Of a stretch of DNA of 64,000 nucleotides, positions 10,837 to 20,763 are shown piece by piece. The stretch comes from Blasia pusilla. Its lineage: Eukaryota > Marchantiophyta > Marchantiopsida > Blasiales. Below the pieces are notes generated by a model, which was given only the letters and a program-made list of their open reading frames with translations, did not search any database and had not been told where the DNA came from. Numbering within the stretch: the stretch's first letter is position 1; every line of letters starts with the position of its first letter. The stretch spans positions 5,766,001 to 5,830,000 of the forward strand of contig CM114274.1 in the NCBI GenBank assembly GCA_050084515.1. The letters run 5' to 3'. A program made the position numbers and the translations under genes.

Positions 10837-11790
10837 GTTTTAGACCTCTTTGGAAGGATTAGCACCGGGTTAGCTGCTGTTTTGCAGCAGTACTTGTATG
10901 TGGAGAGTGATGATGTTGCAAGGCGCGTCTCACTACGACATGTGGCACAGTTACGCGTGCATTTTCCCGAATTATTGTCTGCGTCCGCACTACAGAGGTA
11001 TCAGAGTTCCCTATCGAGGGATATTTTGTTCTTGGGGGCGCAAGACTTAGAGCGGATAGGGATCATTGATTTGGTCATTGCTGGTTGGCCATGTCACGGC
11101 CAATCGAGTGCTGGACGAGGCAGCGGGTTGGCTGACACTCGGTCCATGTTGTTTTGGGAGATGTTGAGGGTCTTACGGCAGTTGCAGGAGCACCAGTCTC
11201 GTTCTCCAGCTTACATTCTGGAGTGTGCCGATCTAAGGAGACTCCAGGTCACGGGTGGTGACGAGTGCTCATCAGGTGCGCGCCTAGATCGGCCCGGAAG
11301 TGTTCAAGGATGCGGCGAGTGTAGGCTCTAGAGCCCATTGCCCGCGTCTATGGTGGACCAACTTGGTGCCCCATGTGGTGTTATGGAGGGCGTATGCAAG
11401 AGTGGAGCGCCCCTCCCATTTGTTAGTGGATTCCATTCTGGATCCAGGTCGTCGATCACAGGCAGTGAGGCACGATGATCGACCACCGTTGACTGTGGTC
11501 AACAGGGTAGGTAGGCCGAGGGCAGCCTTGCCCACGTTTGTGAGTTTTCCCGCTTCCTATGCATACAAGGAGGCCGGTCCTGGCTTGGTTTGGGATGACT
11601 AGGTTCAGCGGTTGGTGGAGCCCAACGCCGATGAGAGAGAGCGAGCGATGGGATTTCCTACAGGAGTGAGGGCAGTACCGTCAGTGTCAGAGGCATCACG
11701 ACGCCATGTCTTGGGTCAGGCAATGGACCTGAACTGCTTGACATGGATCCTCAGCTTGGGAGTGGCTGCGCAGCGTCGTATGAGATCGCG
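10837..11790 (+). pseudogene. C5-cytosine DNA methyltransferase domain inside the Ty3-type element
   Basis: Frame 1 after the TGA reads VLDLFGRISTGL (motif I, SAM binding, 10837-10872), then YVESDDVARRV (motif II). Motif IV follows as VIAGWPCHGQSSAGRGSG with the catalytic Cys codon at 11092-11094. Motif VI is degenerate (YILECAD instead of an ENV core). An indel near 11225 moves the reading to frame 2, where RLWWTNLVP (motif VIII-like), FPTFVSFPASYAY, ERERAMGFPTG and GQAMDLNCLTW (motif X-like, about 11715-11750) follow. TAG stops lie at 11285 and 11600. The order of motifs resembles the DNMT3/DRM class and not DCM2-like or CMT enzymes, because no BAH or chromodomain is present. It would methylate cytosine in DNA; this copy cannot make a full-length product. 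Confidence 0.85.
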
Positions 11791-12100
11791 TCAGATCACA
11801 GCGGTTGCGTTGGTGAGCCCCATGCCTACCGAGACGGTTGAGGCAGCGGCTGGGGGCAAGACCTGAGGAGATCTACGCACCAGGGGAGATCGGGAGAGAC
11901 ACCCTTGGACTTCTTGGGATGTTTTGCAGGTACGCCAGGAGATGATAGCCACAACATCAAGCGTGGTTTCAGGCATTGCACGTGGAGGAGATCAGAATTT
12001 GCAGTTGGCTGCAGGAGAGCGGCCGAGTGTTGTTGTTCGAGACGAGGTTTCACCATAGCAACCACCGATACCCGCGCTGGAGAGTCCTACCGTAGTCACG

Positions 12101-12934
12101 ATGGAGACTTGGGAGCCAGATGTGGGCCCTAAGTTGACAGGAGGAGAGCGGCGCCGAATACATCAGTTCCTCAGGAGTTATAGGAGCTGCTTTGCGTTTA
12201 GCATGGAGGATTTGGGTACGCTGAAGGGATCGGGGACCCGCATTGAGTTGTCGAGTGATACGCCAATCTTCCGACGATCCTACAGGTACAGTGATATGGA
12301 GAGGGCTCTGATTCAGAGTAGGAGCCAAGACTTGGTCGGAGCAGGACTAGTGGAGATTTCGCATGGGGAGTATGCATCTGCCACTGTCATGCCTGCCAAG
12401 AAGGATGTGCATGGCAATTGGACGGATAGGCGGATGTGTGGGGATTACCGACCTATCAATCGGCAGACGAAGTCCGATAGGTATGCCATGCCCACCCCTG
12501 AGGAGATCTTTGATGTGATTGGTCACGCAAAAGTCTTTAGTTCATTGGATTTGCGAGCCGGATACCATCAGATGCCTATCAAATTGGAGGATAGGCAGAA
12601 GACTGCATTTTGGGGCATCGATCCTCACGGGAAGGATTGTTTGTACCCGTGGTGGTTCTTACCATTTGGGTTAAAGAACACCCCCGCTGAGTTTCAGAGG
12701 GTCATGGATAGGATCTTGGCTGGTTTGGATTTTGCTAGGTGTTATATTGATGATATCGTAGTCTTTAGCGCCACGGTTGAGGAGCATGAGCGACATCTAG
12801 AGGAGGTGTTTCGACGATTGCAATTACATGGGCTGAAGCTACATCCAGGCAAGTGCAAGTTCTTCTACGATCAGATTGAGTACTTGGGTCATACGATATA
12901 CCCAAGGGCCTTGGTGTTCAGCACACAAAGGTAG
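12101..12934 (+). pseudogene. Reverse transcriptase domain of the Ty3-type element
   Basis: This 277-residue frame contains the Ty3/gypsy RT landmarks: RMCGDYRPINRQT (residues ~111-123), SLDLRAGYHQMPI with the first catalytic Asp at ~150, the LPFGLKNTPAEFQR motif (~187-200) and YIDD at 215-218. Near 12905 a frameshift ends the frame. The neighbouring frame continues with FMGLANFYRRYVKGFS and PLTLLTK, the usual connection to RNase H. It would copy element RNA into cDNA. The domain itself is free of stops, so the lesion at its end is the main break. The first Met at 12101 is arbitrary, because the domain belongs to a polyprotein. Confidence 0.9.
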
Positions 12935-13560
12935 AGGTTATCTCACACATTCCACGCCCTGCACATGTGAGCCATGTTCGCGCATTCATGGGATTGGCGA
13001 ACTTCTATCGACGATACGTCAAGGGATTCAGTTTGATTGCGAAGCCGCTGACCTTGCTGACCAAGGTGGATCATGAGTGGCACTTGGGGGGATGAGCAGG
13101 AGCGAGCATTTCTATTGCTCAAGGGCAGGTTGACGTTCGCGCCCATCTTGAGGAGACCGATCAGAGGGCGTCCTTTCCAGTTGCACACAGATTGGAGCAT
13201 GTTGGGGCTTGGAGCAGTGCTCACCCAACATGATGAGGGTGGAGAGTTCGTGGTGGCTTATGCTAGCCGCTCAAATAACGCTGCAGAGGCGAAGTACAAC
13301 TCGTATGAAGGTGAGTGCTTGGCTACGGTGTGGGCTATCGCGCATTTCAGGTGTTACTGATTCGGCAACCCCTTAACCATCATCATTGATCATCAACCAT
13401 TGAAGTGGTTGATAGAGTCCGACAAGCTTACAGGGAAGCTTGTGAGATGGCTTTGTTGTTGGAGGAGTATGATTTTCACGTGGTACATAGACCTAGGACG
13501 CTCAACCAGAATGCAGATGGGTTGAAACGTAACCCATGCTCGAGTCAGCGAGATGCGACT
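12935..13560 (+). pseudogene. RNase H domain of the Ty3-type element
   Basis: After the frameshift at about 12905 the connection segment reads to about 13070. The frame 13073-13360 then gives FQLHTDWSMLGLGAVL (first catalytic Asp), YASRSNNAAEAKYNSYEGE (catalytic Glu) and AIAHFRCY, ending at TGA 13358-13360. The next segment, about 13361-13430, has DHQPLKWLIES, which holds a further catalytic Asp. An indel then brings the reading to the 13405 frame with FHVVHRPRTLNQNADGL, the usual end of RNase H. It would remove the RNA template. Two breaks inside about 150 bases make it non-functional. Confidence 0.85.
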
Positions 13561-14962
13561 GGAGCTCGATGGCATGGAGAGAGTGGTGAGGAGTCGGTGC
13601 CTGGATGGCACGCGTCAGCCTATTTAGGCATGTTGGCTATGGAGAGCCAGAGTGTGGAGACTTCGATGGCGAGGTCTAGTGGAGAGTCCTTGGATCCCGA
13701 GGCTAGTGAGGAGACTACAAGTGGCAGAGATATTCATGATGATGGAGTAGTCTTGGAGTACCTTCGTACTGGCAGCATTGCGAGCACCGTGGATGCTAGA
13801 GAGCGGGATCGGATCCTACAGCGGGCCAGACGATTCCGTTGGGAGGGGACACATGTTTTGAGGGTTTGGGAGGATGGCAGAGTACGCGTAGTGCCGCATC
13901 CTTCCTAGAGAGCACGACTAGTGCATCATGTCCACGAGGAGTTGGGTCACTTTGGGGTGAAGCGGACGTATAGCTTGCTCTAGATTTAGTATTGGTGGCG
14001 AGGCATGCACACTGACGTTCAACAGTTTGTTGCTAGGTGCATGGTGTGTGATCGGGTTCGAGCGTCGTTCAATGCTCCGACTCCACAGTTGCATCCATTA
14101 CCGATCATGGGCTTAGGGTATAGATGGAGTTTGGATTTTGCACGACCTTTTCCTTTGACGGAGCGTCACAATCGTTATGTGTTGGTGATGGTCGAGCACT
14201 TCTCGAAGTGGATTGAGTTGGTTGCATTGCCTGACAAAGCGAGTGAGGGAGTTGCTGAGTCATTATGGCGCACCGGCTGAGGTGTGGACAGACCAGGGTA
14301 CCGAGTTTTGCGGTGAGTTCCAGGCCTTGTGTGATCAGGCGCTGATCGACCACCGCACGACTTCGTGAGATCATCTCGAGGCGGATGGATTAGCGGAGAG
14401 AGTTGTGCAGATGGTGAAGAGGGGTTTACGCAAGTATGGCTTGCAGAGAGAGCACCTAGGAGATTGGGACCTCCAGTTGCCATGGTTGGCGATGGGATAC
14501 AGATTCAGCAGGCAGACATCCTTAGCGTCTTTTTCATAGTACTTGCTACTTTATGGCTGAGAGCGTGATTTACCTGCGGCCATTCGTCGAGATCTTTGGT
14601 GAGTCTTTGGACCTTGATGACCCGATGATGTATGGGTGCGAGCATGTTCTCAGAGGGCTGAGTTGTTTCGGAGAGTGATGCCCATGGCGTTCGAGAACTT
14701 GGCGATTGCGCAACATCGAGATACGTTGAGGTATGCGACTATTCGGGGTGGTGGTTATCGACCAACTATCCGGAGGTTTCATCAGGGAGATTATGTCTTC
14801 TTGCAGCAGACGGCACCGACGACGTTGGATGTGACTGCAGGGCGCACTATCTTGAGAGTGTGTGACGTTTTGCCATCCGGTGTTCTCTTGCTGGAGGGAC
14901 GTGATGGTATGGTATGGAAGGACCATGTGCGTAATTGTGCGCCATGTCACCTTCCTCATTGA
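13561..14962 (+). pseudogene. Integrase with H2C2 zinc finger and DDE core, several stops
   Basis: From the RNase H the same frame runs on (13405-13908) into a spacer, then TAG 13906. The zinc finger follows as HHVHEELGHFG and CMVCDRVRA (about 13922-14060), interrupted by TAGs at 13981 and 13987. The catalytic core has SLDFARPF (first Asp, ~14135), a frameshift near 14270, WTDQGTEF (second Asp, ~14285) and EADGLAERV (Glu, ~14380-14405). A TAG at 14537 and further stops follow, then a C-terminal open stretch 14636-14962. The enzyme would insert element cDNA into the genome. Both Asp, the Glu and the H2C2 ligands can be seen, but spread over at least two frames. Confidence 0.85.
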
Positions 14963-15230
14963 TGGTACAGTAGATCCGAGCTTAGCAGTAGTTCTTGCAG
15001 GCTTGCGTTGTATGTTGTGTGGTTCTGCCCGTGGTGCGGCCACGATGCTAGTCTGTGATGGATGTTCGAGAGGTTGGCATATGGATGATGGATGTGTCCC
15101 AGATGTACATAGAGGAGATACTAGGTAGGTTTCGATTCCAACTTTTTCTGTGATATGGATGACAGGAAGGCGACTAACGATGGGGCCACATGAGCACCCG
15201 ACCTTTCTGCTCTTAGCGTCCTAGAGATGT
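14963..15230 (+). pseudogene. PHD-finger remnant at the C-terminus of the integrase
   Basis: One frame reads LRCMLCGSARGAATMLVCDG followed by CSRGWHM (about 15002-15082). That gives C-x2-C, then C-x2-C, then W-H, the first part of a PHD zinc finger. The closing W-M-C-P-R-C motif lies only a few codons later, near 15089-15110, but in another frame. The middle of the finger, between the His and the final Cys pair, is therefore deleted and frameshifted. PHD fingers read histone H3 tails. Many plant Ty3 elements carry a chromodomain at this position, and I see none here. The role in targeting is inferred. Confidence 0.65.
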
Positions 15231-15285
15231 ATGTCATGGTAGGTAGGGATAGATGGCTATCTGGAGTTAGAGGGACTTAACCACC

Positions 15286-15299
15286 AGCTAGGGGGGCGA
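15286..15299 (+). other. Polypurine-tract candidate
   Basis: AGCTAGGGGGGCGA lies immediately before block S1. In LTR retrotransposons a purine run directly upstream of the 3' repeat primes plus-strand DNA. Here it abuts S1, not L2, which matters for deciding what the true terminal repeat is. Confidence 0.5.
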
Positions 15300-15416
15300 T
15301 TGGAGATATTTTGGTACTTCTCGCCTTTGTGTATGGATGCCATGAGTTAGCATGGGATCGTGTGTGTGTTCGATGACAGCGATGTATGTTGTGTAGCGAT
15401 GTGTATGCGCACGACA
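15300..15416 (+). repeat. Terminal block S1 (117 bp)
   Basis: TTGGAGATATTTTGG to GCGCACGACA matches S2 at 15932-16058 except for a 10-base gap and scattered substitutions. Two bases (AC) separate S1 from L2. No S block follows L1 at the 5' end. Confidence 0.85.
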
Positions 15417-15418
15417 AC

Positions 15419-16058
15419 TGTCACGACTATTAGGATAGATTGGTGGGATCTAGCAGAGCGTCTTCACGAGTAGTGGAGGACATGCCCATGAGGTCGAGAA
15501 TGACCGGCTGAGGCCCCAGGAAACCTGAGAGAGCAGGTTTTCCCTTTGTTTCGGCTCATTTGGAGCCATATAGAGAAACTTACTATTTTGGATAAGTTTC
15601 CATGGTGGGGATAGTTGATTTTCTATTTTTGGTAAGTGGCCCTTGACCTCCTACATCAGGTCAAGAGCCAAGGAGGTGACTTGGGAGCATAGGTTACCAT
15701 GGAGAGAGCTTGGGAGAGGGGAGGGTATACCTAAAGGAGAGAGAGTTTGAGAGCTCATTCTCCTCTTTGTTGAACCTCTTGGCATGAGGCGGCAGAGCTA
15801 TGGTCCCTTGCCTTGTGAGTGTAACCCAAGCCTCTCATTAGGAGAGTGGGTTTGGTTTGACATGAGAGAGAGTGCACACCTTTGAGAGCTATGGTGTGAG
15901 ATGGTGTAGAGAGAGATTGGATCTTACTTTATTGGAGATATTTTGGTACTTCTCGCCTCTGTGTATGGATGCTATGAGTTAGCATGGGATCGTGTATGTT
16001 TGAGTGTGTGTTCGATGACAACAATGTATGTTGTGTAGCGATGTGTATGCGCATGACA
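15419..16058 (+). repeat. Terminal blocks L2 (15419-15931) and S2 (15932-16058)
   Basis: L2 matches L1 over its full 513 bases. S2 follows at once and ends GCGCATGACA. Start TGTCA and end TGACA are inverted, as expected of retroelement termini. The L-S order also occurs in two places in the second copy: 37527-37811, and in reverse complement at 35264-35546. The outer end of the unit is therefore the end of S, not of L. Confidence 0.85.
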
Positions 16059-16260
16059 TCCACCTCTAATCCCATCTCCCTCATTGCTCCTCTCATCCTT
16101 GCCTTGCCTTCCATCATGGACTTAAAGTGTGGGTCCCACCTCTTGGAACTCATGTCCATGGACATGTCAAGACTTCTCCGTCCATGTCTGTCCTAAGAAA
16201 GGACTTATCCGCTTTTGCGCAACCATGGAGATTTGCATGTGGAAGTCTAGGGTTGAGTCT
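16059..16260 (+). repeat. Right part of dispersed repeat R
   Basis: Words such as CCTTGCCTTGCCTTCCA, CATGGACT.TAA.GTGTGGGT, CTCTTGGAAC and GCGCAACCATG match the reverse complement of about 24340-24480. This continues the repeat whose left part ends at 6145. It also holds several GGAC/GTCC palindromic words. Confidence 0.6.
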
Positions 16261-19200
16261 CAAAGACTCTCTTGGTTGTAGGTAGGTAGCTGTCAAACAA
16301 TAATCAAGTCTAAGTCTCTCAAGATGCATATTTTTTCCCTAGGAAGCCTCTTCTCCAAGCCTTGACTAATCTTCCAAGTCGCTTGCCTAAACCAGAGCGT
16401 GTCAGTAATTTCCTCAAGGCGTGTTTCGAATGGTTCTTTAGCTCAAACCTGAAACATCGCAAAACACATATCAGGGTTAATCCCTTGTTTATTGACTTGA
16501 GCTGGTAGGGAAGGAGATGATCCTCTCCTTGATACTTATGGGATTTTCCAAGGGAAGCCCATCTTTACCATCATCTACCACACGCGTTTTGGTGTACAAT
16601 GTACCAAAACGTGATTTGCGATTCGTAACCCCATGTTTAACTAGTTATCCCCCGAATGGACTTGGTAGAGTCTTTTGATAGATTGAGCAACTCCCAAATG
16701 CATAGCGGAGCTTGCACCCATGTTTTTTGTGTCTCATGGCTAGCGCCTTGATTCCTATTGTTTGACATCTAATGGTTATCGTGCCACCCTTCACGTTTTA
16801 TGACTAGTCTCATGGCGTCACGTCCTTCTTGACTACTCTCATGTTCCTTGCTACTCACCCTTGACTTGGAACTTGGTTCAAGGGTCTTATACCTTGCTTG
16901 TCATGCCCTCATCCTTATGAGTGGCTATGCCCTTTTTCACCTAAGGTTAGTCTTAAAGCGTGTTCTTATCTTGACTAGCGTTGGTCTCGCCGCCGTTTCT
17001 ATTGCCCCTACTCTTGAGACTAGCTAGTCTAGGTTGAAGGTTCCGACTATGGAGGGTCATACCCAAGGTTCAGGGAGTTTTTTCGTGGGACCCGGTACAT
17101 TACCGGGAATGTCCATTCGGAAATGGTAATTCCACATTCTAAATCGGATTTTAAATACAAAATACAAAAAACCTGCTCAACTCCAACCGGGTTTTTGTAG
17201 GCAACTTTAAAAGCAATCGGAAATTCTCAAATTTAACCAGCTAGCTTTACTTGTAACCCAGGATCTTCCCGATCATTGATCATACCAAGGTCTCCCCTCC
17301 TTGGACTTGTGATCATGACCTACTTTCTTGGTCTCCGACACTCTGCTAGTGTGGGCCCCCATAGACTTAGCTATTTATGACATACAAACATTCAAATAAA
17401 TGTTGTGAAAGATACCCAGCTTGCACACATCCGTATTATGAAGTAATGAAAAGTCTTAGAAAATATAACTAACTTAAGCTAAGTACAATACTTATAGTTC
17501 AATACCATAAAAACTTTAAAGTTGTAGTAACTACGAGAAGGAATTCAATAGAGGAGGGGTTTATCCTCTAACTATTGACAATTATCCGTAGAGGCCTTCT
17601 TTATTGTTGACACATATAATTTTGAGGGAAGGAGTTAATGGAGGAAGAGGAGAGAATTAATTGAGGGATAGAGGAAAGGGAAGGGGAGTAGGGGAGGAAG
17701 GACATGTAAAAAAGAGGAGATACAATTTTTTTAATTAATATTTTAAAAATATTCCCATGCATAGCACGGGAAGCACACTAGTAGTTATTGATTTGGAATG
17801 GAGATATTTTTACTTAATTTTAAGTGTAGTACATTCCAATTTCCCAAAACTTACTTGAAAAATTGTACAAACTTTTGAAAGATTATGGGAAGTTGACAAA
17901 ATGTAATATGAAAAGTGACCAGTCCATGTGAATTCTCCTCGGGATGCTAAATTTTTGCAACTCAATATCGACGCATAGGAAAAATTTCCCCAAATGGAAA
18001 TTTGAAATTCTCTTTTGAAATTCAAAATTTGACTCTTTTTAAATTCAAAAATTGGAAACATGTTCAATATTATTAAAAAATACGTGAAAAATTTATTTAC
18101 TTTTGAAAGATTCATATCTAAGTATCAGGGAGCTGAGGGAATATTCGATAAAAAGAAAATTTTTTATTGGTCGCTATACATTTCTAGAAGGATTTCAAAG
18201 TTTCAAGATAGAAAGTTAGAGGAAAAATTGTTGATACATGTATAACCTTTCTTTCAATAGAAAATTTAAACTATGTGCACTTCAATTGCAAGTCATTGAA
18301 ATATCAAGACTTTCAAGAAACAAACATGAAATGAAAATTCCTCCAAACTTTGAGATTATGGTTTATTTCCACAAGGGTTTTTTTTTATAAAAAATATCCA
18401 AGAGTGGTTTTCCTCCATGCCTTTGAGTTTTTTTAAACATTTTTTGAGAGGCACATTGAAAGGTCTCAAACAAAGACCTATCTTCCATATGGGTACCTAA
18501 AAAGGAAATGTAATCTTTGTTATAGTATATAAATGGAAATGCACGACTTAAACTTAATTCTCTGGGATAGTTCCTTCATCAAGCTTTTGAGGAGAATATT
18601 TATCAAGTTCATTGTCCAAAGAGGAATCTCATGTGAACGTGTATATCCTACATGTACTGTGCTGAAGGCTCTAAGAAACAAAGTGATCATACATCTAGAG
18701 ATTCTCAAGGGTAAGCCTTATCTTTGCCTTACAAAATACTTTGTAGGAAATTTATTCATGAGCTTAGAGTGAGTCAACACTTTTCAGCTAAGTTATGGTG
18801 GTTTCCTTTTATTCACTTGCCGTATTCTAAGGAAATTTAAGATGAATAGTATTTGGTCGACAAGCTTTTTGAAACACATTATATTTAATGATGTTATAAC
18901 TTCAAAGTTCGAATTGTGTGGATGTATTGTGGTTGGTTGATGCAATGTTCCCTAAAGTGTTTTCTGGTTGGATCCTAGATTATATTCCCACTTTATTGAT
19001 TCACCATGTTTGACTTGAATTGTGTGGTATCCATATATGCTCTAGCATTAGGAACACATTATGATGAATAAATGAAGGAAAGTGAAAAGCTCGCAAAACA
19101 TTAAAAATTGTTATTCTTTCCCCAAAAATATTTGAGAATCGTTTGCAACTATATGGATCAAGAGAAGCTTGAGTTTCCATAATTCATCAAAGCTCCTATG

Positions 19201-20760
19201 AATATGGATGAAAAGACTAGAAGTACTTCATCCTCATCGATGTTCTTTGAGGTTGATTTTAAACTCCAAATATCTTCCCCTGCCTACTTAAATTATCCGA
19301 ATATCCTCAATGAGCTAAATCTTAAGGGAACAATGTTGTAAGAACTCAGTAGCAAGATGTCTTCCTCCTATTCTATCTATAATATTATTAGCAACAGGGG
19401 TTTGAGTAACAAACAACTCTCTACTCGACACTTGTCTTTTGGGGTTGTCTCTAGTCATGATACATCTCCCCTCTAATAGCTTAGTTTCATCTAACTAAAC
19501 TAGATATCATTGTAGATGAGGCATAAAGCGTACATCGAGGCCTTGGAGGAGTCTTGAACTTCCCTATTTTGAGAGGTCATATTTGACCTGCTCTTAAGAG
19601 ATGACCTACGAGTGTAGGTCATCCTTCCCTTTATGGAGAGTGCAAACCTTGGAGAGGTTGATCCTCCCATCCTTTTGTGGAACCACTTGGACATATACGG
19701 TCAAGGGTTAGTTGGTGGTTGGTCTCATGAGAGGACCGCATGTGTAGTTGTTAGGGAGCTATTACTTTGTGTACTCCAAGTGGCCAACTAGGAGGGAGGA
19801 ATACCTTGGATGAAGCTCATTTAGAGCTCATCTTCCTTAGGAGTAAACCCATGTTGGGATCCGTGATATAGTGCAACTTGCGTGTATTGAGCCTAGATTC
19901 TCTCTTAAAGAGTGAGCTAGGATTGATCGGAGATCACACATATTCAGAATTATTTGCATACTTTCTCCTACTATTGCACCACTGTGTATCAATTCATGTG
20001 GATGTTTGGATGAAGCATGGCTGATTGCAGATTTCATCAGAGTTTACTGTTCATATCAACTTGATATCCTAAGGAAGATGCGCATTGTTTCTAAATAGCA
20101 AGAGAAAGTGAGAATCAATTTCAGGTGGAGAGCACAAATGAGGTGCCATGGGCTTGTAGAAAGAGCAAGCTAGAATATCTTGACTACGTGAGAAAACATG
20201 GGGCAGAAGAATTGCTGAAATTGAAGTCGGATTTTCAGAATTAAGAAATCAGTGAAATGGAACGTGCAGATTTGACAAGAATTGAAAGGGAGAGGCTTCT
20301 CAATCTTGGTGGAGTTGCTCAAGAGTGGATCAATTGAGGATTAGATTGTGGAGGTATGGAGTTCTTGAGATGATTATGGTGACAAAATCAATGTCAATCC
20401 TGACCTAGTTGAGTGTGGGCAAGTCAACAAGTGTGTAGGCACTTCGAATTCGTTGTTGATTATGAGTGAGAGTTTCTTGATTCTGGACCAAATCGGATGA
20501 AAGTTGGTTAGGAGGATAATCAAGCAAGAAGAAAAAGTAAGGAGGGCACAATGGTGTTGTATTGGGCAGGATTTTGTGAAATTTTCATTCGCCATTGGAA
20601 TAATTGCAAAAAATGAGTCTGATAGTGGAAACATGACCAGAAATGGAGCTCATTTGAGGAAGATTCTAAAAACATTTCCCGCAACAATGTAGATTCCTTG
20701 AGTTGAGCGGGTCACCGTTGTGAAAAGGGTGGTAGAGTAGCGCTAGAGCTGTTGTGCCAA
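16261..20760. other. Intergenic, no gene seen
   Basis: Short open frames only, with nothing resembling a known domain. 16.3-17.4 kb is moderately GC-balanced and may be old transposon DNA. 17.4-19.4 kb is AT-rich. 19.5-20.7 kb has longer non-coding stretches of a different base composition that lead into the palindrome-rich repeat. Confidence 0.4.
17754..17782 (+). repeat. Helitron-like 3' terminus
   Basis: CCCATGC-ATA-GCACGGG forms a 7-bp hairpin with one mismatch. Eight bases later the sequence ends CTAG followed by T. A short hairpin just before a terminal CTRR, with insertion before T, is the standard 3' end of a Helitron. I could not find a matching 5' TC end with confidence, so the length of the element is unknown. 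Confidence 0.45.
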
Positions 20761-20763
20761 GCA

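Larger units (their letters stand above)
6146..16058 (+). mobile_element. Ty3/gypsy-type retrotransposon carrying a DNA methyltransferase
   Basis: Repeats starting TGTCACGAC occur at 6146 and 15419, and the element ends TGACA at 16058, giving 5-base inverted termini. Between them, on the plus strand, lie gag with two zinc knuckles, aspartic protease, C5-cytosine methyltransferase, RT (YIDD), RNase H, an H2C2/DDE integrase and a PHD-finger remnant. Integrase lies downstream of RT/RH, as in Ty3/gypsy. The body (~8.6 kb) has about ten stops and several frameshifts, so this copy is not autonomous. The terminal blocks are arranged L1 - body - S1 - L2 - S2 rather than as two equal LTRs. I found no clear target duplication; the insertion lies inside repeat R. 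A purine tract sits at 15286-15299, just before S1. Confidence 0.85.
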
